The notes below the pieces were generated by a model. It had not been told where the DNA came from. It worked only from the letters and a program-made list of their open reading frames with translations, and did not search any database. Below are positions 60,501 to 64,000 of a stretch of 64,000 nt of DNA, piece after piece. Source of the stretch: Tachypleus tridentatus (lineage: Eukaryota; Arthropoda; Merostomata; Xiphosura; Limulidae). The stretch's first letter is position 1. Each line of letters opens with the position of its first letter. Location of the stretch: NCBI RefSeq assembly GCF_004210375.1, contig NC_134833.1, positions 141,352,127 through 141,416,126 on the forward strand. Reading direction: 5' to 3'. Both the position numbers and the translations under genes were made by a program.

Positions 60501-61455
60501 TGAACTAATTCTAGAGTTTTATCATCTGTTGAGACTTTTGACCCCAAAACTAATAACTGGGTTGAACTGGATCCTCCATTATGTTGTCCCCGTATGACGA
60601 TGGGGGTGGTAGCACACAAAGGTCTACTTTTTGTGGCTGGTGGTATGATACAGCTAAGTTCAAAATTGTACCAGACTGCTGATGTTGAAGTTTATAATCC
60701 TGAAATGAACAGGTAATATGTGTGTACTAATCTGTAACCGTAGCTGACCTTCTATGTAAACCACTCTTTGTGAACAACTAACACTGTATGCTTCTCTGTT
60801 TGCTGGAGGAAAAGAAATCAAAGACGTAATAAATACGCTATTTTTTTCAATGTTAAAAAATAATCTATTATTTTACATTTCAACCTGAAGTACACATCAG
60901 AAACGTAACGAATATACTAAAAGTTTCAAAATGTCCATAGAATATTTACTTTTTAAAATGCTTATCAAGGATTTCTTAAAGAATCAGTGGTTTTCATTTC
61001 ACTCAGTTTGTCTAATTAACACAGTGTTGTTGTAAACTGAATATAGGTTTAAAATGCAACACATATCTTACATGAAATTTAAAATAATTGGAAGCAGTTT
61101 TATATATAAAATCCTATAGATACTGTTGCATAGTTAGGATTTAGAAATTACTAAGTCTAACTATTTAAATTATTTACCATTAATAGCTATTAGTTTATCA
61201 TAAACTTATTATTCTGGGCTACTCTTTTGTTTCTTAATATTAGATGGCATTTCAAGATATCCAAACTTCCTTCACCTTGCTGTTTTGTTACTTTGGTGGA
61301 CACTGGGACAAAACTCTTTGCTATTGGGGGTGCCTCACATAGTAACTCTCTTCAGAGTTCTTGTGATGTTTGTGTATATGACAATGAAGCAAAGACATGG
61401 AAAAAGACAGTATCTTTGCCTTCACCAAGACACAGTGTGGCTGCTGCATCTGTTG
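24417..61455 (+). CDS. BTB-BACK-(2x IQ)-Kelch protein gene, 14 exons
   Basis: Fourteen phase-compatible exons give about 825 codons after allowing one base for a frameshift in exon 4. Domain order: a Ser/Asn-rich N-terminus (1-80), BTB (about 85-194), BACK (about 195-350), a short Cys-rich piece (364-388), two IQ motifs (410-421 and 433-444), a Ser/His-rich linker (455-513), then five Kelch blades (about 540-825). BTB-BACK-Kelch proteins are substrate adaptors of CUL3 ubiquitin ligases. IQ motifs bind calmodulin or myosin light chains. Combining them suggests a calcium-linked adaptor, which is inference. I do not recall a named vertebrate member with this layout, so I give no symbol. The last blade and the stop codon are not securely identified. 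Exons 7 and 9 are the least certain. Confidence 0.8.
24769..25083 (+). CDS. BTB-Kelch gene exon 2 (BTB, first half)
   Basis: Acceptor ttttttccag, 105 codons, donor gtttgt. After a polar stretch comes LWKRNVMTDISIKINDRLF, then YGHKAVLTCFSQFFKKRLL. This is the D-(I/V)-x-(I/L) ... H-(K/R)-x-(V/I)-L signature of the BTB fold. In this family, H-K-A-V-L is where dimer and CUL3 contacts begin. Confidence 0.85.
25541..25815 (-). repeat. SINE (minus), full length, in intron 2
   Basis: Main family copy with a gaattccgcgaaagctac start and a head ending cacctgggcatgccgtgcc. There are single-base deletions. No clear target duplication was found by eye. Confidence 0.85.
25970..26560 (-). pseudogene. DNA-transposon C-terminal fragment, split by a SINE
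   Basis: Reading the minus strand around the SINE insertion (26190-26475), the pieces join as SHPNLPITYR, FHRNIQFHKDIVTMEKRYQS, NWNPSMLADYCWILQRDAPD, IEYKQKSGAKHF and then a stop. This is the (E)RFHQDI..MEKRYQG-W.P.MLADYCW.L.RD block that I recall from many transposon-like proteins in invertebrate genomes. It is related to, but distinct from, the element at 33140-34545. Broken frames show it is dead. Confidence 0.65.
26190..26475 (-). repeat. SINE (minus) inside a transposon fragment
   Basis: Complete copy of the tcgcacgccttacgcgc-head subfamily. It is flanked by a short aaacggt duplication (26184-26190 and 26477-26483 region) and interrupts the transposon pseudogene described at 25970-26560. 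Confidence 0.9.
27018..27170 (+). CDS. BTB-Kelch gene exon 3 (BTB, second half)
   Basis: Acceptor ggatcag, 51 codons, donor gtatgt. It reads SFDCLLEYMYTGKLRI, then NVVDLYVAAKKLQVEEVLHK, the classic BTB C-terminal helices (F..LL.Y.YTG ... N...L..AA..LQ). Phase 0 at both ends. Confidence 0.9.
27551..27672 (+). repeat. SINE family 2 (plus)
   Basis: Head ccgctggtacagcggtaagt ... ggggttcgatttccctcgg, then ggctttgctaaaagaaac and a (CA)n tail. It lies in intron 3 of the BTB-Kelch gene. Confidence 0.8.
27811..28858 (+). repeat. 42-bp minisatellite, about 25 copies
   Basis: Tandem array with an exact 42-bp period. The unit is of the type gattcgttagattgtttgct + tattttacacttctaacatcat. Copies at both ends are more diverged, while central copies are nearly identical. 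Variant bases (cttac/cttat, catctt/catcat) alternate to give an 84-bp higher-order unit over about 28270-28700. The array ends about 15 bp before the acceptor of BTB-Kelch exon 4 and supplies T-rich sequence to its intron end. Confidence 0.95.
28874..29080 (+). CDS. BTB-Kelch gene exon 4 (BACK start), one-base frameshift
   Basis: Acceptor ttcttctag and donor gtctgt. The first part reads ARHPIFAYSSAKKLGLQDYW, then LRAYQVIQEK, ending at 28987. From 28989, in the +1 frame, it continues FEEVIKTSDFLSLEIDEVCE and ILSTDIIGTF-S, which is clearly the same BACK domain. One surplus A in aaaa (28985-28988) creates TGA at 28991. Exon phases on both sides agree only if that base is ignored. It is therefore a sequencing or assembly indel, a null allele or an early pseudogene lesion. 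The 42-bp minisatellite ends only about 15 bp before the acceptor. Confidence 0.85.
29238..30018 (+). mobile_element. Tc1/mariner-like nonautonomous element
   Basis: Terminal inverted repeats begin cactgctggccaaaatctta at 29238 and end in the complementary ...ggccagcagtg at 30018. They stay similar for about 55-60 bp and are bounded by TA dinucleotides (29236-29237 and 30019-30020), as expected for TA target duplication. An internal TIR-like ctggtcaaaaagtttaagac occurs near 29710. A transposase frame is not recognised. The element lies in intron 4 and has been invaded by a SINE at 29302-29573. Confidence 0.85.
29302..29573 (-). repeat. SINE (minus) inside the Tc1-like element
   Basis: Complete copy with perfect 12-bp target duplications ttgcgttgttag at 29290-29301 and 29574-29585. 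It postdates the transposon insertion. Confidence 0.95.
30247..30447 (+). CDS. BTB-Kelch gene exon 5 (BACK)
   Basis: Acceptor taatttag, donor gtaagt, 201 nt (phase 2 in, phase 2 out). It reads ELVVFLAALKWLNHQYPERQ, then the BACK helix block VMKCVRFSLMSAEEILGCFN, with the expected V(R/K)F-LMS-E-L pattern. Confidence 0.9.
30928..31128 (-). repeat. SINE (minus) with internal deletion
   Basis: Main family copy that jumps from caccgccaa directly to gggcaagaatg, so about 75 bp of the body centre is missing. Head and tail sides are both present. Confidence 0.82.
31222..31475 (-). repeat. Long family-2 SINE (minus), inverted partner of 36322-36568
   Basis: On the minus strand: a tRNA-like head (ggacaacgataagtcttccg ... 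ggtattcgattcccctcgg), a ggctttgg tail core, then about 150 bp of extra 3' sequence including gatcacagaaggagaaacct. The same extended unit lies in the opposite orientation at 36322-36568, showing that the extension is part of the element. Confidence 0.8.
31541..31805 (-). repeat. SINE (minus), full length, in intron 5
   Basis: Main family copy. Flanking gcttgcatttttttatt and gctagcatttcatttgg suggest a decayed target duplication. Confidence 0.88.
32092..32191 (+). CDS. BTB-Kelch gene exon 6
   Basis: Acceptor tttacag, 100 nt, donor gtgagg. It completes the split Leu codon and reads FILAKMEKQEKNFKAFAARP, then RNFLRKETTLRKW. It continues the C-terminal helix of BACK into a basic linker. Phases match exons 5 and 7. 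Confidence 0.75.
32901..33042 (+). promoter_or_regulatory. Dense array of heat-shock elements (HSF sites)
   Basis: TTC and GAA triplets alternate with 5-bp spacing, the exact HSE pattern nGAAnnTTCn. A first perfect trimer lies at 32901-32913 (TTCcaGAAcaTTC). A second, phased run covers 32945-33042: triplets begin at 32945, 32950, 32955, 32970, 32975, 32980, 32985, 32995, 33005, 33010, 33015, 33030, 33035 and 33040. Most match perfectly and several intervening ones have one mismatch. A TATA-like tatatatac follows at 33051-33059, then the start of a transposon ORF at 33140. Heat-inducible transcription of the element is inferred. Confidence 0.75.
33051..33059 (+). promoter_or_regulatory. TATA-like box after the HSE array
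   Basis: tatatatac lies 9 bp after the last HSE pentamer and about 80 bp before the ORF start, a layout like that of hsp70-type promoters. The sequence is simple, so chance is possible. Confidence 0.45.
33140..34545 (+). pseudogene. Degenerate DNA-transposon-like gene behind the HSE array
   Basis: The ATG at 33140 begins MVSRSCKHSPDAFCYVCGQF, then a frame shift, then CEACKAYFSMPVGDQDKPWA and PYFTCEH. After about 90 bp come YLSVHLKEEYNSVKTLLEA-type sequence (33415-33480), FPVIFAFGIAGI in a shifted frame, LGLIKQFVTALDKVSAAFKC, SEANVKAGVFVGSQIKKILE, ENYVELVEDLVKNYGKMGCR, and EEQGERFHQDILDFECRYQG. It ends after an inserted SINE (MMGDCIWRLIHESDLHYSRK). I recall this as a repeated transposon-like protein in many invertebrate genomes; its superfamily is uncertain. 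Several frameshifts make it non-functional. The second, shorter copy is at 56395-56632. Confidence 0.7.
34182..34452 (+). repeat. SINE (plus) near the 3' end of the transposon gene
   Basis: Complete copy (gggcccggaatggccaagcg ... caaacaaacaaac), flanked by atgatgg on both sides. The transposon frame resumes with MMGDCIWRL after it. Confidence 0.9.
34867..35020 (+). repeat. Unclassified dispersed repeat, copy A
   Basis: About 150 bp resembling 38602-38755 in the same orientation. Shared blocks include cacctgac, ccagtggaaagat.actgtct, caggaatctt/aagaatctt, gagaaag and ccagttcaatag. No coding potential or known repeat ends. Confidence 0.6.
35326..35478 (-). repeat. SINE fragment (minus), head half
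   Basis: Contains only the part from aaaagtgggattggccgtta to the tRNA-like head, with an extra insertion in the head (gaccgtatagtcagattg). Confidence 0.78.
35480..36320 (+). other. Intron 6, no gene seen
   Basis: AT-rich intron sequence. No exon with matching phase and no repeat recognised. Confidence 0.5.
36322..36568 (+). repeat. Long family-2 SINE (plus)
   Basis: Head cactagtcaagtctacggat ... ggggttcgatacccctcgg, tail core ggctttgctataagaaaac, then the extended 3' part ending near ctggcaccaatttccg. It is inverted relative to 31222-31475. It ends about 40 bp before the acceptor of tentative exon 7. Confidence 0.8.
36605..36679 (+). CDS. BTB-Kelch gene exon 7 (tentative, Cys-rich)
   Basis: Acceptor attttatttttag and donor gtgggt bound 25 codons: EECICNRCVPANKWPFKKKI, then EHGSP. 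A C-x-C-x2-C cluster is visible. Phase 0 on both sides fits exons 6 and 8, but exons 6 and 8 would also join directly in frame. It may therefore be optional or false. A long family-2 SINE ends about 40 bp before the acceptor. Confidence 0.45.
36852..36945 (+). mobile_element. Half of a foldback MITE (family of 42815-42985)
   Basis: Contains aggaaggtcgaaacactatt, ctctgcttatcgataaaagt and cccataccagccatac. This is the right arm of the foldback element at 42815-42985 without its left arm. Confidence 0.7.
37767..37897 (+). repeat. 33-bp tandem repeat, 4 copies
   Basis: Unit ttcacctttcaagtggtcca + tgtattgttaata. Copies alternate caag and ctag, giving a 66-bp higher-order unit. The 11-codon period keeps a frame open (37658-37906, repeating FTFQVVHVLLI), but no gene is supported. 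Confidence 0.93.
38602..38755 (+). repeat. Unclassified dispersed repeat, copy B
   Basis: Diverged direct counterpart of 34867-35020, 3.7 kb downstream, lying in intron 7. Confidence 0.6.
39166..39363 (+). CDS. BTB-Kelch gene exon 8 (two IQ motifs)
   Basis: Acceptor attgcttag, 66 codons, donor gtaagt. It holds two tandem IQ motifs, each IQxxx(R/K)Gxxx(R/K)-like: IQTHFRGYHTRK and IQAIYRGYSIRK, 23 residues apart. Each is preceded by a hydrophobic AAV. This spacing is typical of IQ pairs that bind calmodulin or myosin light chains. The phase is 0-0, so the exon is a clean insertable module between BACK and Kelch. Confidence 0.82.
39690..39748 (-). repeat. SINE tail fragment (minus)
   Basis: gtttgtttatttatttggaa followed by tttcgcaaaaaactacatga and gggctatctgcacta. 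It is a very short 3' end of the main SINE. Confidence 0.7.
40436..41395 (+). pseudogene. Ty3/gypsy-like gag relic
   Basis: A decayed frame with many stops still reads KVDNLQKMIKIIVKNQTERD (coiled-coil start). Later come LLETYQAQFRIISTVKKWNS, EQYAIRLTAIK, then KKEQTLVKITEDVERLVQLS and YSDVP. The last block matches the 'RRRKKGETL.ELA.DVERLV.LAYPD.P' pattern of Ty3-type Gag capsids. Neither LTRs nor pol are recognisable nearby. Confidence 0.6.
41410..41690 (-). repeat. SINE (minus) in the gag relic
   Basis: Complete copy inserted between the capsid-like part and a Cys-containing stretch (41725-41800: CFKYSFETTYRNCGKK) that could be a degraded zinc knuckle of the same gag. Confidence 0.9.
42815..42985 (+). 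mobile_element. Foldback MITE, about 170 bp
   Basis: Left arm tcagaacggctggtatgggt ... gataagcagagga and right arm tctctgcttatcaataaaaa ... ataccagccgttctga are reverse complements over about 75 bp with few mismatches. The loop around 42885-42905 contains gttaacaaag. It is a perfect candidate for a long hairpin in the primary transcript of the BTB-Kelch gene (intron 8). A half copy lies at 36852-36945. Confidence 0.88.
43600..43776 (+). CDS. BTB-Kelch gene exon 9 (tentative, Ser/His/Lys-rich)
   Basis: Acceptor gctcacctcag (weak pyrimidine tract) and donor gtaaaa bound 59 codons: TVKKVKNLSLEAAKEHSGSL ... HYKIPYVKQ. Composition is rich in S, H and K, with no recognised domain. Phase 0-0 makes it a possible optional exon. 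The 72-codon open frame continues past the donor to TGA at 43819. Confidence 0.5.
44212..44437 (+). CDS. BTB-Kelch gene exon 10 (Kelch blade 1 start)
   Basis: Acceptor ctttttttcag. It reads RLRSKYASTDPFNPDPCLNI, later ISLDWFNYPANVLPRVIGSI, then MAETPVILATGGINPEKTYQ. ILATGG-type is the first Kelch beta-strand with its diglycine. The donor a|gtagga is weak but gives the phase needed to join exon 11 as TS-TLLLRYNPQN. Confidence 0.8.
44549..44968 (-). repeat. Three clustered copies of a short tRNA-related SINE
   Basis: Minus-strand units at about 44549-44635, 44735-44828 and 44856-44968. Each has a head of the ccagtggcacagcggtatgt type, then a ttgatacccgtggtgggca-like region, ending at cacaaagccacacagtaggc. 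They lie in intron 10, downstream of exon 10. Confidence 0.7.
45345..45530 (+). repeat. 93-bp tandem duplication
   Basis: Two almost identical copies starting tgttagtttaagagttattg at 45345 and 45438. The near-identity implies a recent duplication. Confidence 0.93.
46235..46375 (-). repeat. Rearranged SINE fragments
   Basis: A minus-strand tail side (ttcgcacaaagttacacaag ... gactagaggg) joins abruptly to ggcctggatat and then a plus-type end tgtagctttgctcgaaaatc. The central body and head are lost. Confidence 0.65.
46642..46905 (+). repeat. SINE (plus), nearly full length
   Basis: Starts caggtggttaaagcactcgg, with an intact B-box-like gggttcgaatccc, and ends in caaacaaacaac. Confidence 0.9.
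47080..47205 (-). repeat. Very diverged SINE fragment (minus)
   Basis: ggtttgttttgaatctcgga through acccaccgccaacacttcgg. It is recognisable but has many substitutions and is probably among the oldest copies. Confidence 0.7.
47609..47885 (+). repeat. SINE (plus), full length
   Basis: Starts ggcccggcatggccaggcgt and ends in a (CAAA)n tail at about 47885. It is only 230 bp upstream of BTB-Kelch exon 11. Confidence 0.92.
48113..48229 (+). CDS. BTB-Kelch gene exon 11 (Kelch)
   Basis: Acceptor tttctaccag, 117 nt, donor gtgagt. It reads TLLLRYNPQNTILEKCEKIP, then LPRNHHAMVVLEKCVYVIG. It completes blade 1 (Y-x(6)-W position replaced by L-E) and starts blade 2 with VYVIGG across the splice. A 50/51-bp minisatellite begins about 125 bp downstream. 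Confidence 0.88.
48352..49880 (+). repeat. 50/51-bp minisatellite, about 30 copies
   Basis: Unit aatcatgggataaaactcag + aacaatcctttaaaaaacgt + gtttcatcgt. Copies with six As are 50 bp and those with seven As are 51 bp. Where the 51-bp form predominates, the minus strand stays open and encodes a 17-residue repeat (MITMKHVFLKDCSEFYP), producing spurious open frames. It starts about 125 bp after exon 11. Confidence 0.96.
50291..50480 (+). repeat. Unclassified repeat, inverted partner at 54130-54330
   Basis: Contains gttgggaaggtttggaacct, ttccagtttttctaaatatg, acagtctccgcacgtgtata and aacaatggacagtcggcaca. Each block recurs on the opposite strand at 54130-54330. It may be part of the 3' or 5' region of one of the adjacent LINEs. 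Confidence 0.7.
52073..52825 (-). pseudogene. Pre-RT/RT fingers fragment of the Jockey-like element
   Basis: A 250-codon open stretch ends in YRPISNQLYWQSIREDN, where the normal NYRPISLTN-C-K--E-I-- motif has been shifted out of frame. The true ORF2 would run from beyond 53110 to about 51000. Confidence 0.82.
52776..53039 (-). repeat. SINE (minus) with 12-bp target duplication
   Basis: Complete copy with a small deletion before the head. It is flanked by ttgtagtggaaa at 52764-52775 and 53040-53051 and inserted in the Jockey-like element. Confidence 0.93.
53188..53330 (+). repeat. Second tRNA-related SINE (plus)
   Basis: Head cccccaagtggcacaatgac ... tctgggtttcgatatccgtg, then cacagatagcccattgtgta and gctttgtgcttaattta. 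It is the fullest copy of this short family, with a G9 tract in the middle. Confidence 0.75.
53398..53518 (-). repeat. SINE family 2 (minus)
   Basis: Minus-strand head cgctagcacagcggcatgct ... aggggttcgattccccgc, then tgcgaagccacatc-type tail. It is related to 17921 and 27551. Confidence 0.75.
53808..53930 (-). repeat. Second tRNA-related SINE (minus)
   Basis: Reads actaagcacaaagctacaca, aaccaggtttctagcagtat, agtctgcagacatacttctg. Same family as the 44549-44968 cluster. Confidence 0.7.
54130..54330 (-). repeat. Unclassified repeat, inverted partner of 50291-50480
   Basis: Minus-strand equivalent blocks: gttgggaaggtttgtaactt, acggtctccgcacgtgtata, aatggacagtcggtacacga. It directly abuts the 5' end of LINE copy 2 at 54334. 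Confidence 0.7.
55359..55649 (+). pseudogene. ORF1 zinc-knuckle segment of LINE copy 2
   Basis: Open stretch with MSCVCCGDKDHDAYECEMGL, then HCVNCDGSHPSYFRSCSQWV: two CCHC-type knuckles as in copy 1, better preserved. The frame is lost downstream. Confidence 0.78.
56395..56632 (+). pseudogene. Fragment of the 33-kb transposon gene, copy 2
   Basis: Covers CYLCLWDSRDTAAHYNRKHW, PQRTEFSVGRHNVKCETLVD, LQKVLFLP, then LGLIKQFVTALDKVSAAFKY and LRDFF, then joins directly to LINE endonuclease sequence. It is almost identical at nucleotide level to 33557-33795, implying recent shared ancestry or copying within the family. The frame is better here than at 33 kb. Confidence 0.82.
57399..57448 (-). repeat. 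SINE tail fragment (minus) in LINE copy 2
   Basis: tttttgtatttgaatttcac followed by acaaaactacacaatggcta. A short 3' end of the main SINE interrupts the LINE. Confidence 0.65.
57567..57828 (+). repeat. SINE (plus) ending LINE copy 2
   Basis: Starts ggcccggcatagccaagtga and ends gcgcgaaattcaagaaac. It has a small deletion after gccatt. The LINE is not recognisable beyond it. Confidence 0.88.
58375..58558 (+). CDS. BTB-Kelch gene exon 12 (Kelch)
   Basis: Acceptor tctgactgcag, donor gtatgt. It reads GGCDSRDIHVGVLVASNACF, QYHLTTNTWKKLNYMNHCRL, FHGATALNGLIYAVGGRNDN. It is a textbook Kelch unit, with diglycine, Y...TNTW...M...R..H and the next IYAVGG. The preceding intron is about 10 kb and full of retroelements. 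Confidence 0.92.
59050..60500 (+). other. Intron 12, no gene seen
   Basis: AT-rich intron between exons 12 and 13, with no recognisable SINE, LINE or tandem repeat. The contrast with the repeat-filled upstream introns is marked: from about 57830 to 64000 only exons and one degenerate repeat are visible. Confidence 0.55.
60515..60712 (+). CDS. BTB-Kelch gene exon 13 (Kelch)
   Basis: Acceptor actaattctag, donor gtaata. It reads VLSSVETFDPKTNNWVELDP, then CCPRMTMGVVAHKGLLFVAG, G, and ends YQTADVEVYNPEMN-R. One full blade plus the start of the next. Phases 2-2 fit neighbours. Confidence 0.92.
61244..61455 (+). CDS. BTB-Kelch gene exon 14 (Kelch blades 4-5)
   Basis: Acceptor cttaatattag. It reads R-WHFKISKLPSPCCFVTLVD, TGTKLFAIGGASHSNSLQSS, CDVCVYDNEAKTWKKTVSLP, SPRHSVAAASV-G. 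The donor gtaata leaves one base. The unspliced sequence would read VGNNL then TAA, so the intron boundary matters: a further exon is needed for the sixth blade. Confidence 0.9.
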
Positions 61456-62298
61456 GTAATAACCTTTAACTATTTAAAACACAAAAGTAGAATAAAATAT
61501 TTTTCATAATAGTTTATCTAAAGAATATTCATAGTGCAGTATTAAAAATAATACTAATAAAAAGGTTAATATAACAATATAATTTTATTATTTATTTCAA
61601 ATATAATTGTTTGCACTATAATTCTATTCATTCAAAACATATTATCATATAGTTACAGAGCACAAAATGCTATTACTCATGAGAAATGTTATAATAAGAT
61701 TTTCATTCTGCAATATATTCATTTAGAATGCTCACACCTATCACATTGGTTGTATCACACGTACAAAGGTAAACTATTCATTTATAACAGAGTTGCAAGT
61801 TTATTTCATTCTAAAATCTGAATCAGCATTTACCCATCTTTTATAATCTCTCTTGTATACCTGTTTAATGTCTAAACATTTTATTTTTTGTCAATCATTG
61901 CTTCACTAGACCTCTAATTTTAATTCACCACATAAAAAATGATAATGGACTTTCTGTACTCCATTTGTTTTCTTCAGTTTTAGTTCATTTTAAATTACAT
62001 AATTTTTATATAGCTATTTGAGTATGATATTCTCTGAATTATAAAAAGTTTAAGAGCTAACACTAAGACATCTTCAGTACTGGTCTGTAGTTCATAGAGA
62101 AGCTATGACCTTCTTACATGGTCAGCATTTAAAAATTTAAAACACGAACAGATATTAAGCTAATTCAAAACAAATGTATCAAAGCAACATTATAGTAAAC
62201 ATATTTAAAATACTTTGAATATAACATACTCAACCCTCTGTATACAATCAACATCAAGAGTTTACTGTGAGCTTTATTTCACTTTCTTGTCTGAGTAG
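61456..62298 (+). other. Intron after exon 14, no gene seen
   Basis: AT-rich. No second Kelch exon was found with an IxxIGG block in any frame. Confidence 0.5.
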
Positions 62299-62432
62299 AT
62301 TATCAGAAAGATTTGAAAGCATTAACAATAGTTGATGGAGATAGTCAAGCTGAAATTGTTGAAAACATGCCAGTTAAAACCTGTCGTCTAGAAGTAACTG
62401 AAAACATTCCCAACACTTATGGAGAATTTTAA
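62299..62432 (+). CDS. Candidate terminal exon of the BTB-Kelch gene (weak)
   Basis: A good acceptor (tttcactttcttgtctgagtag) is followed by 134 nt in the right phase: D-YQKDLKALTIVDGDSQAEIV ... NIPNTYGEF and TAA. However, it has no Kelch features, and its second half overlaps a degenerate 42-45-bp tandem repeat. It may instead be intron, with the real last exon outside the window. Confidence 0.25.
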
Positions 62433-62586
62433 GCTTGAAATAGTTTGAAACACAACAACTAAGGAAATAGTGAATTCAAAATAATTGAAAATTCCCACAA
62501 CAGTTAAGGGAATAATGAACTTGAAACAGTTAAAAACATTCACAACATTTGAAAGAAGAGTGAGCTTGGAATAATTAAAAACACCT
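62331..62586 (+). repeat. Degenerate 42-45-bp tandem repeat
   Basis: Six successive units sharing the pattern aac-ttaagg-aatagtgaact + tgaaatagttgaaaacattc. Approximate starts are 62331, 62373, 62412, 62457, 62499 and 62544. All unit lengths are multiples of three. Further weak relatives occur at 62641-62750 and 63630-63675. Confidence 0.7.
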
Positions 62587-62759
62587 AAAATATATAACCC
62601 TTAAAAGCAGCCATCATCAATTGATGTTGCTACCTACAACATTCCCACTGTTTACGGGTTAAGGGAATACTCAGCTAAGAATGCATGCAAGCACACCAGG
62701 CAGCTTAAAATAGGTGAGAACACCCACAGTAGTTAAAAGTATGGAAATTCATCACATAC

Positions 62760-64000
62760 ATTATATTAAAATGATTTGGAACCTCATCATAAAGGTGCAG
62801 TTCACGTAGCCATGTACATTCATACTCAGTCTGATGACTGTGCATCTTGGCAGTATCCCTGCAACATAGTCTCTATTGCAAAAGTTTCTGTCATAAGGTT
62901 GCCATGTCCAAGACACTTCCTGCTGCTTACCATAATCTATTTATTATATAAGGATGGTGGTTTCTCTGTGCCTATTTCAACAGTATGATCACACAAAAAC
63001 TCATGGATGCTTTGTGTGGTAACTTAACTGCTTTGTATATGCATATCACAAATATTTATTTTATATTTCAGTAGTTTGAGATATATGATGTATGAATGGA
63101 TATGTCATGCATGCAACTTGTATAGGCCTGACTTGAGCTGACCAGACAGGAATTCTTCTTGATTATATTGTATACTGTCACTAGGGGAATGTGAGCAGCT
63201 TTTGCCACTGAAAAAGTGTTTCTGGAGCTTCACCTATTACAAAATGCTGCACTTTGCATACCATGAGTGGTCACTTTCTACATGGTCTTGGTTCCCTAAG
63301 TTGATCCACATTCTTTTGTTTTCTGTTACCATTAAGCATAATAGATATTTCCAACCTGGAAATTATAAATCTCTGCCTTCAACACACTTTTGTTATTCGA
63401 GTGTGTGAATCATTTGTGTTGGAAAGTGCTGTTAGCTTATTACATACCTTTCTCAAAATGAAACTTTTTCATTGGCATTGTATTACCTACTAAATTGCAA
63501 ACAGTTTTAAAATGTAGTTCTGGTACATTTTGTTCTTATAAATTTGTTTTCAGTTAAGATCTTCAGTTGACTTGTTGATTTGAATATATAAAATCATTTT
63601 AATTTAATGTATGTAATCCTCTGTAATCAGTTTGAAATAGTTGAAGACATACTCAGTTACCAGTTAAGTAAATAACAGTTGGTATGATATGAATGCCTTT
63701 TGCTGGTTTTAATAAGTTATGTTTTCTTAACCCTAAGTTTACTGTATTTTTGAAACATTACACTATTTATTTAATCCCTAAGAGTGTTTCCAAGAAGAAG
63801 AATGTATAATAGTATTTCAACCACACTATGTCTGATATATTTTTAATAATTTTTATGATGTGTTGAGCTCACTAGACTGTTAGAATATAACAAACATAGT
63901 AGTGACTGGAAAGTTCTTTATGTCAGAATAACAATTGTTATGGTGTGCATAGCTTAAACTGTGTATAAGATTCTTTCAGTGAAAATTTCACTATGACCAC
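62760..64000 (+). other. Window end, no supported gene
   Basis: Open frames at 62776-62988 and 63202-63408 have no domain resemblance. The sequence could be intron or 3' untranslated region of the BTB-Kelch gene. Confidence 0.45.

Noticed and set aside
24417..61455. Scruin (actin-bundling Kelch protein of horseshoe crab sperm) as identity of the Kelch gene
   Set aside because: Scruin has two Kelch propellers and no BTB, BACK or IQ as far as I know; this gene has all three and one propeller.
62776..62988. 70-codon frame with PCPRH and DGG that faintly recalls Kelch
   Set aside because: Lacks the diglycine strand, Tyr and Trp spacing of a blade and no acceptor in the phase required by exon 14.

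Overview
The window is eukaryotic, intron-rich and packed with repeats. Most of it is intron and dead transposon. The dominant repeat is a tRNA-headed SINE, about 270 bp long, present in roughly 30 full or partial copies on both strands; many copies sit between perfect 11-15 bp target-site duplications. Together with CR1/Jockey-type LINE remnants, GT-AG introns of 1-10 kb and arthropod-style minisatellites, this points to an arthropod. A chelicerate, most likely a horseshoe crab, is my best guess from recalling this SINE; that is inference and not proven here.

Two host genes can be assembled by hand from exons with matching splice phases. (1) On the minus strand, 17001 to 7620, four coding exons encode a 112-residue protein with an N-myristoylation-type start (MGCGSSKA) and a stathmin-like helical tail, resembling stathmin domain-containing protein 1. 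(2) On the plus strand, 24417 to 61455 and probably beyond, fourteen exons encode a BTB-BACK-Kelch protein of about 825 residues or more, carrying two IQ (calmodulin-binding) motifs between BACK and the Kelch propeller. Its BACK exon contains a one-base excess that breaks the frame, and the sixth Kelch blade is not convincingly present before the window ends.

Layout: 1-1150 nested SINEs; 1157-6395 a broken Jockey/I-like LINE (gag-like ORF1, endonuclease, RT, RNase H); 6600-18400 the stathmin gene, whose introns hold SINEs and a second RT element (14707-16870); 18400-24383 an intergenic stretch with a CR1-like LINE that keeps an esterase-type ORF1 (20870-22430, minus); 24384-64000 the BTB-Kelch gene. 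Its introns hold a 42-bp minisatellite (27811-28858), a Tc1/mariner-like element split by a SINE (29238-30018), a degenerate DNA-transposon gene behind a remarkable heat-shock-element array (32901-34560), inverted long SINE copies flanking exon 6, a Ty3-type gag relic (40436-41860), a foldback MITE (42815-42985), a 50/51-bp minisatellite (48352-49880), another RT element (50480-53110, minus) and a second copy of the first LINE (54334-57566), itself interrupted by the same transposon family seen at 33 kb.

The two genes have no evident functional link. The most unusual items are the IQ-containing BTB-Kelch architecture, the phased heat-shock-element array in front of a transposon ORF, and several large tandem arrays or inverted repeats lying within about 130 bp of, or around, Kelch-gene exons. 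Splice sites were assigned by eye; no alignment or transcript evidence was available.
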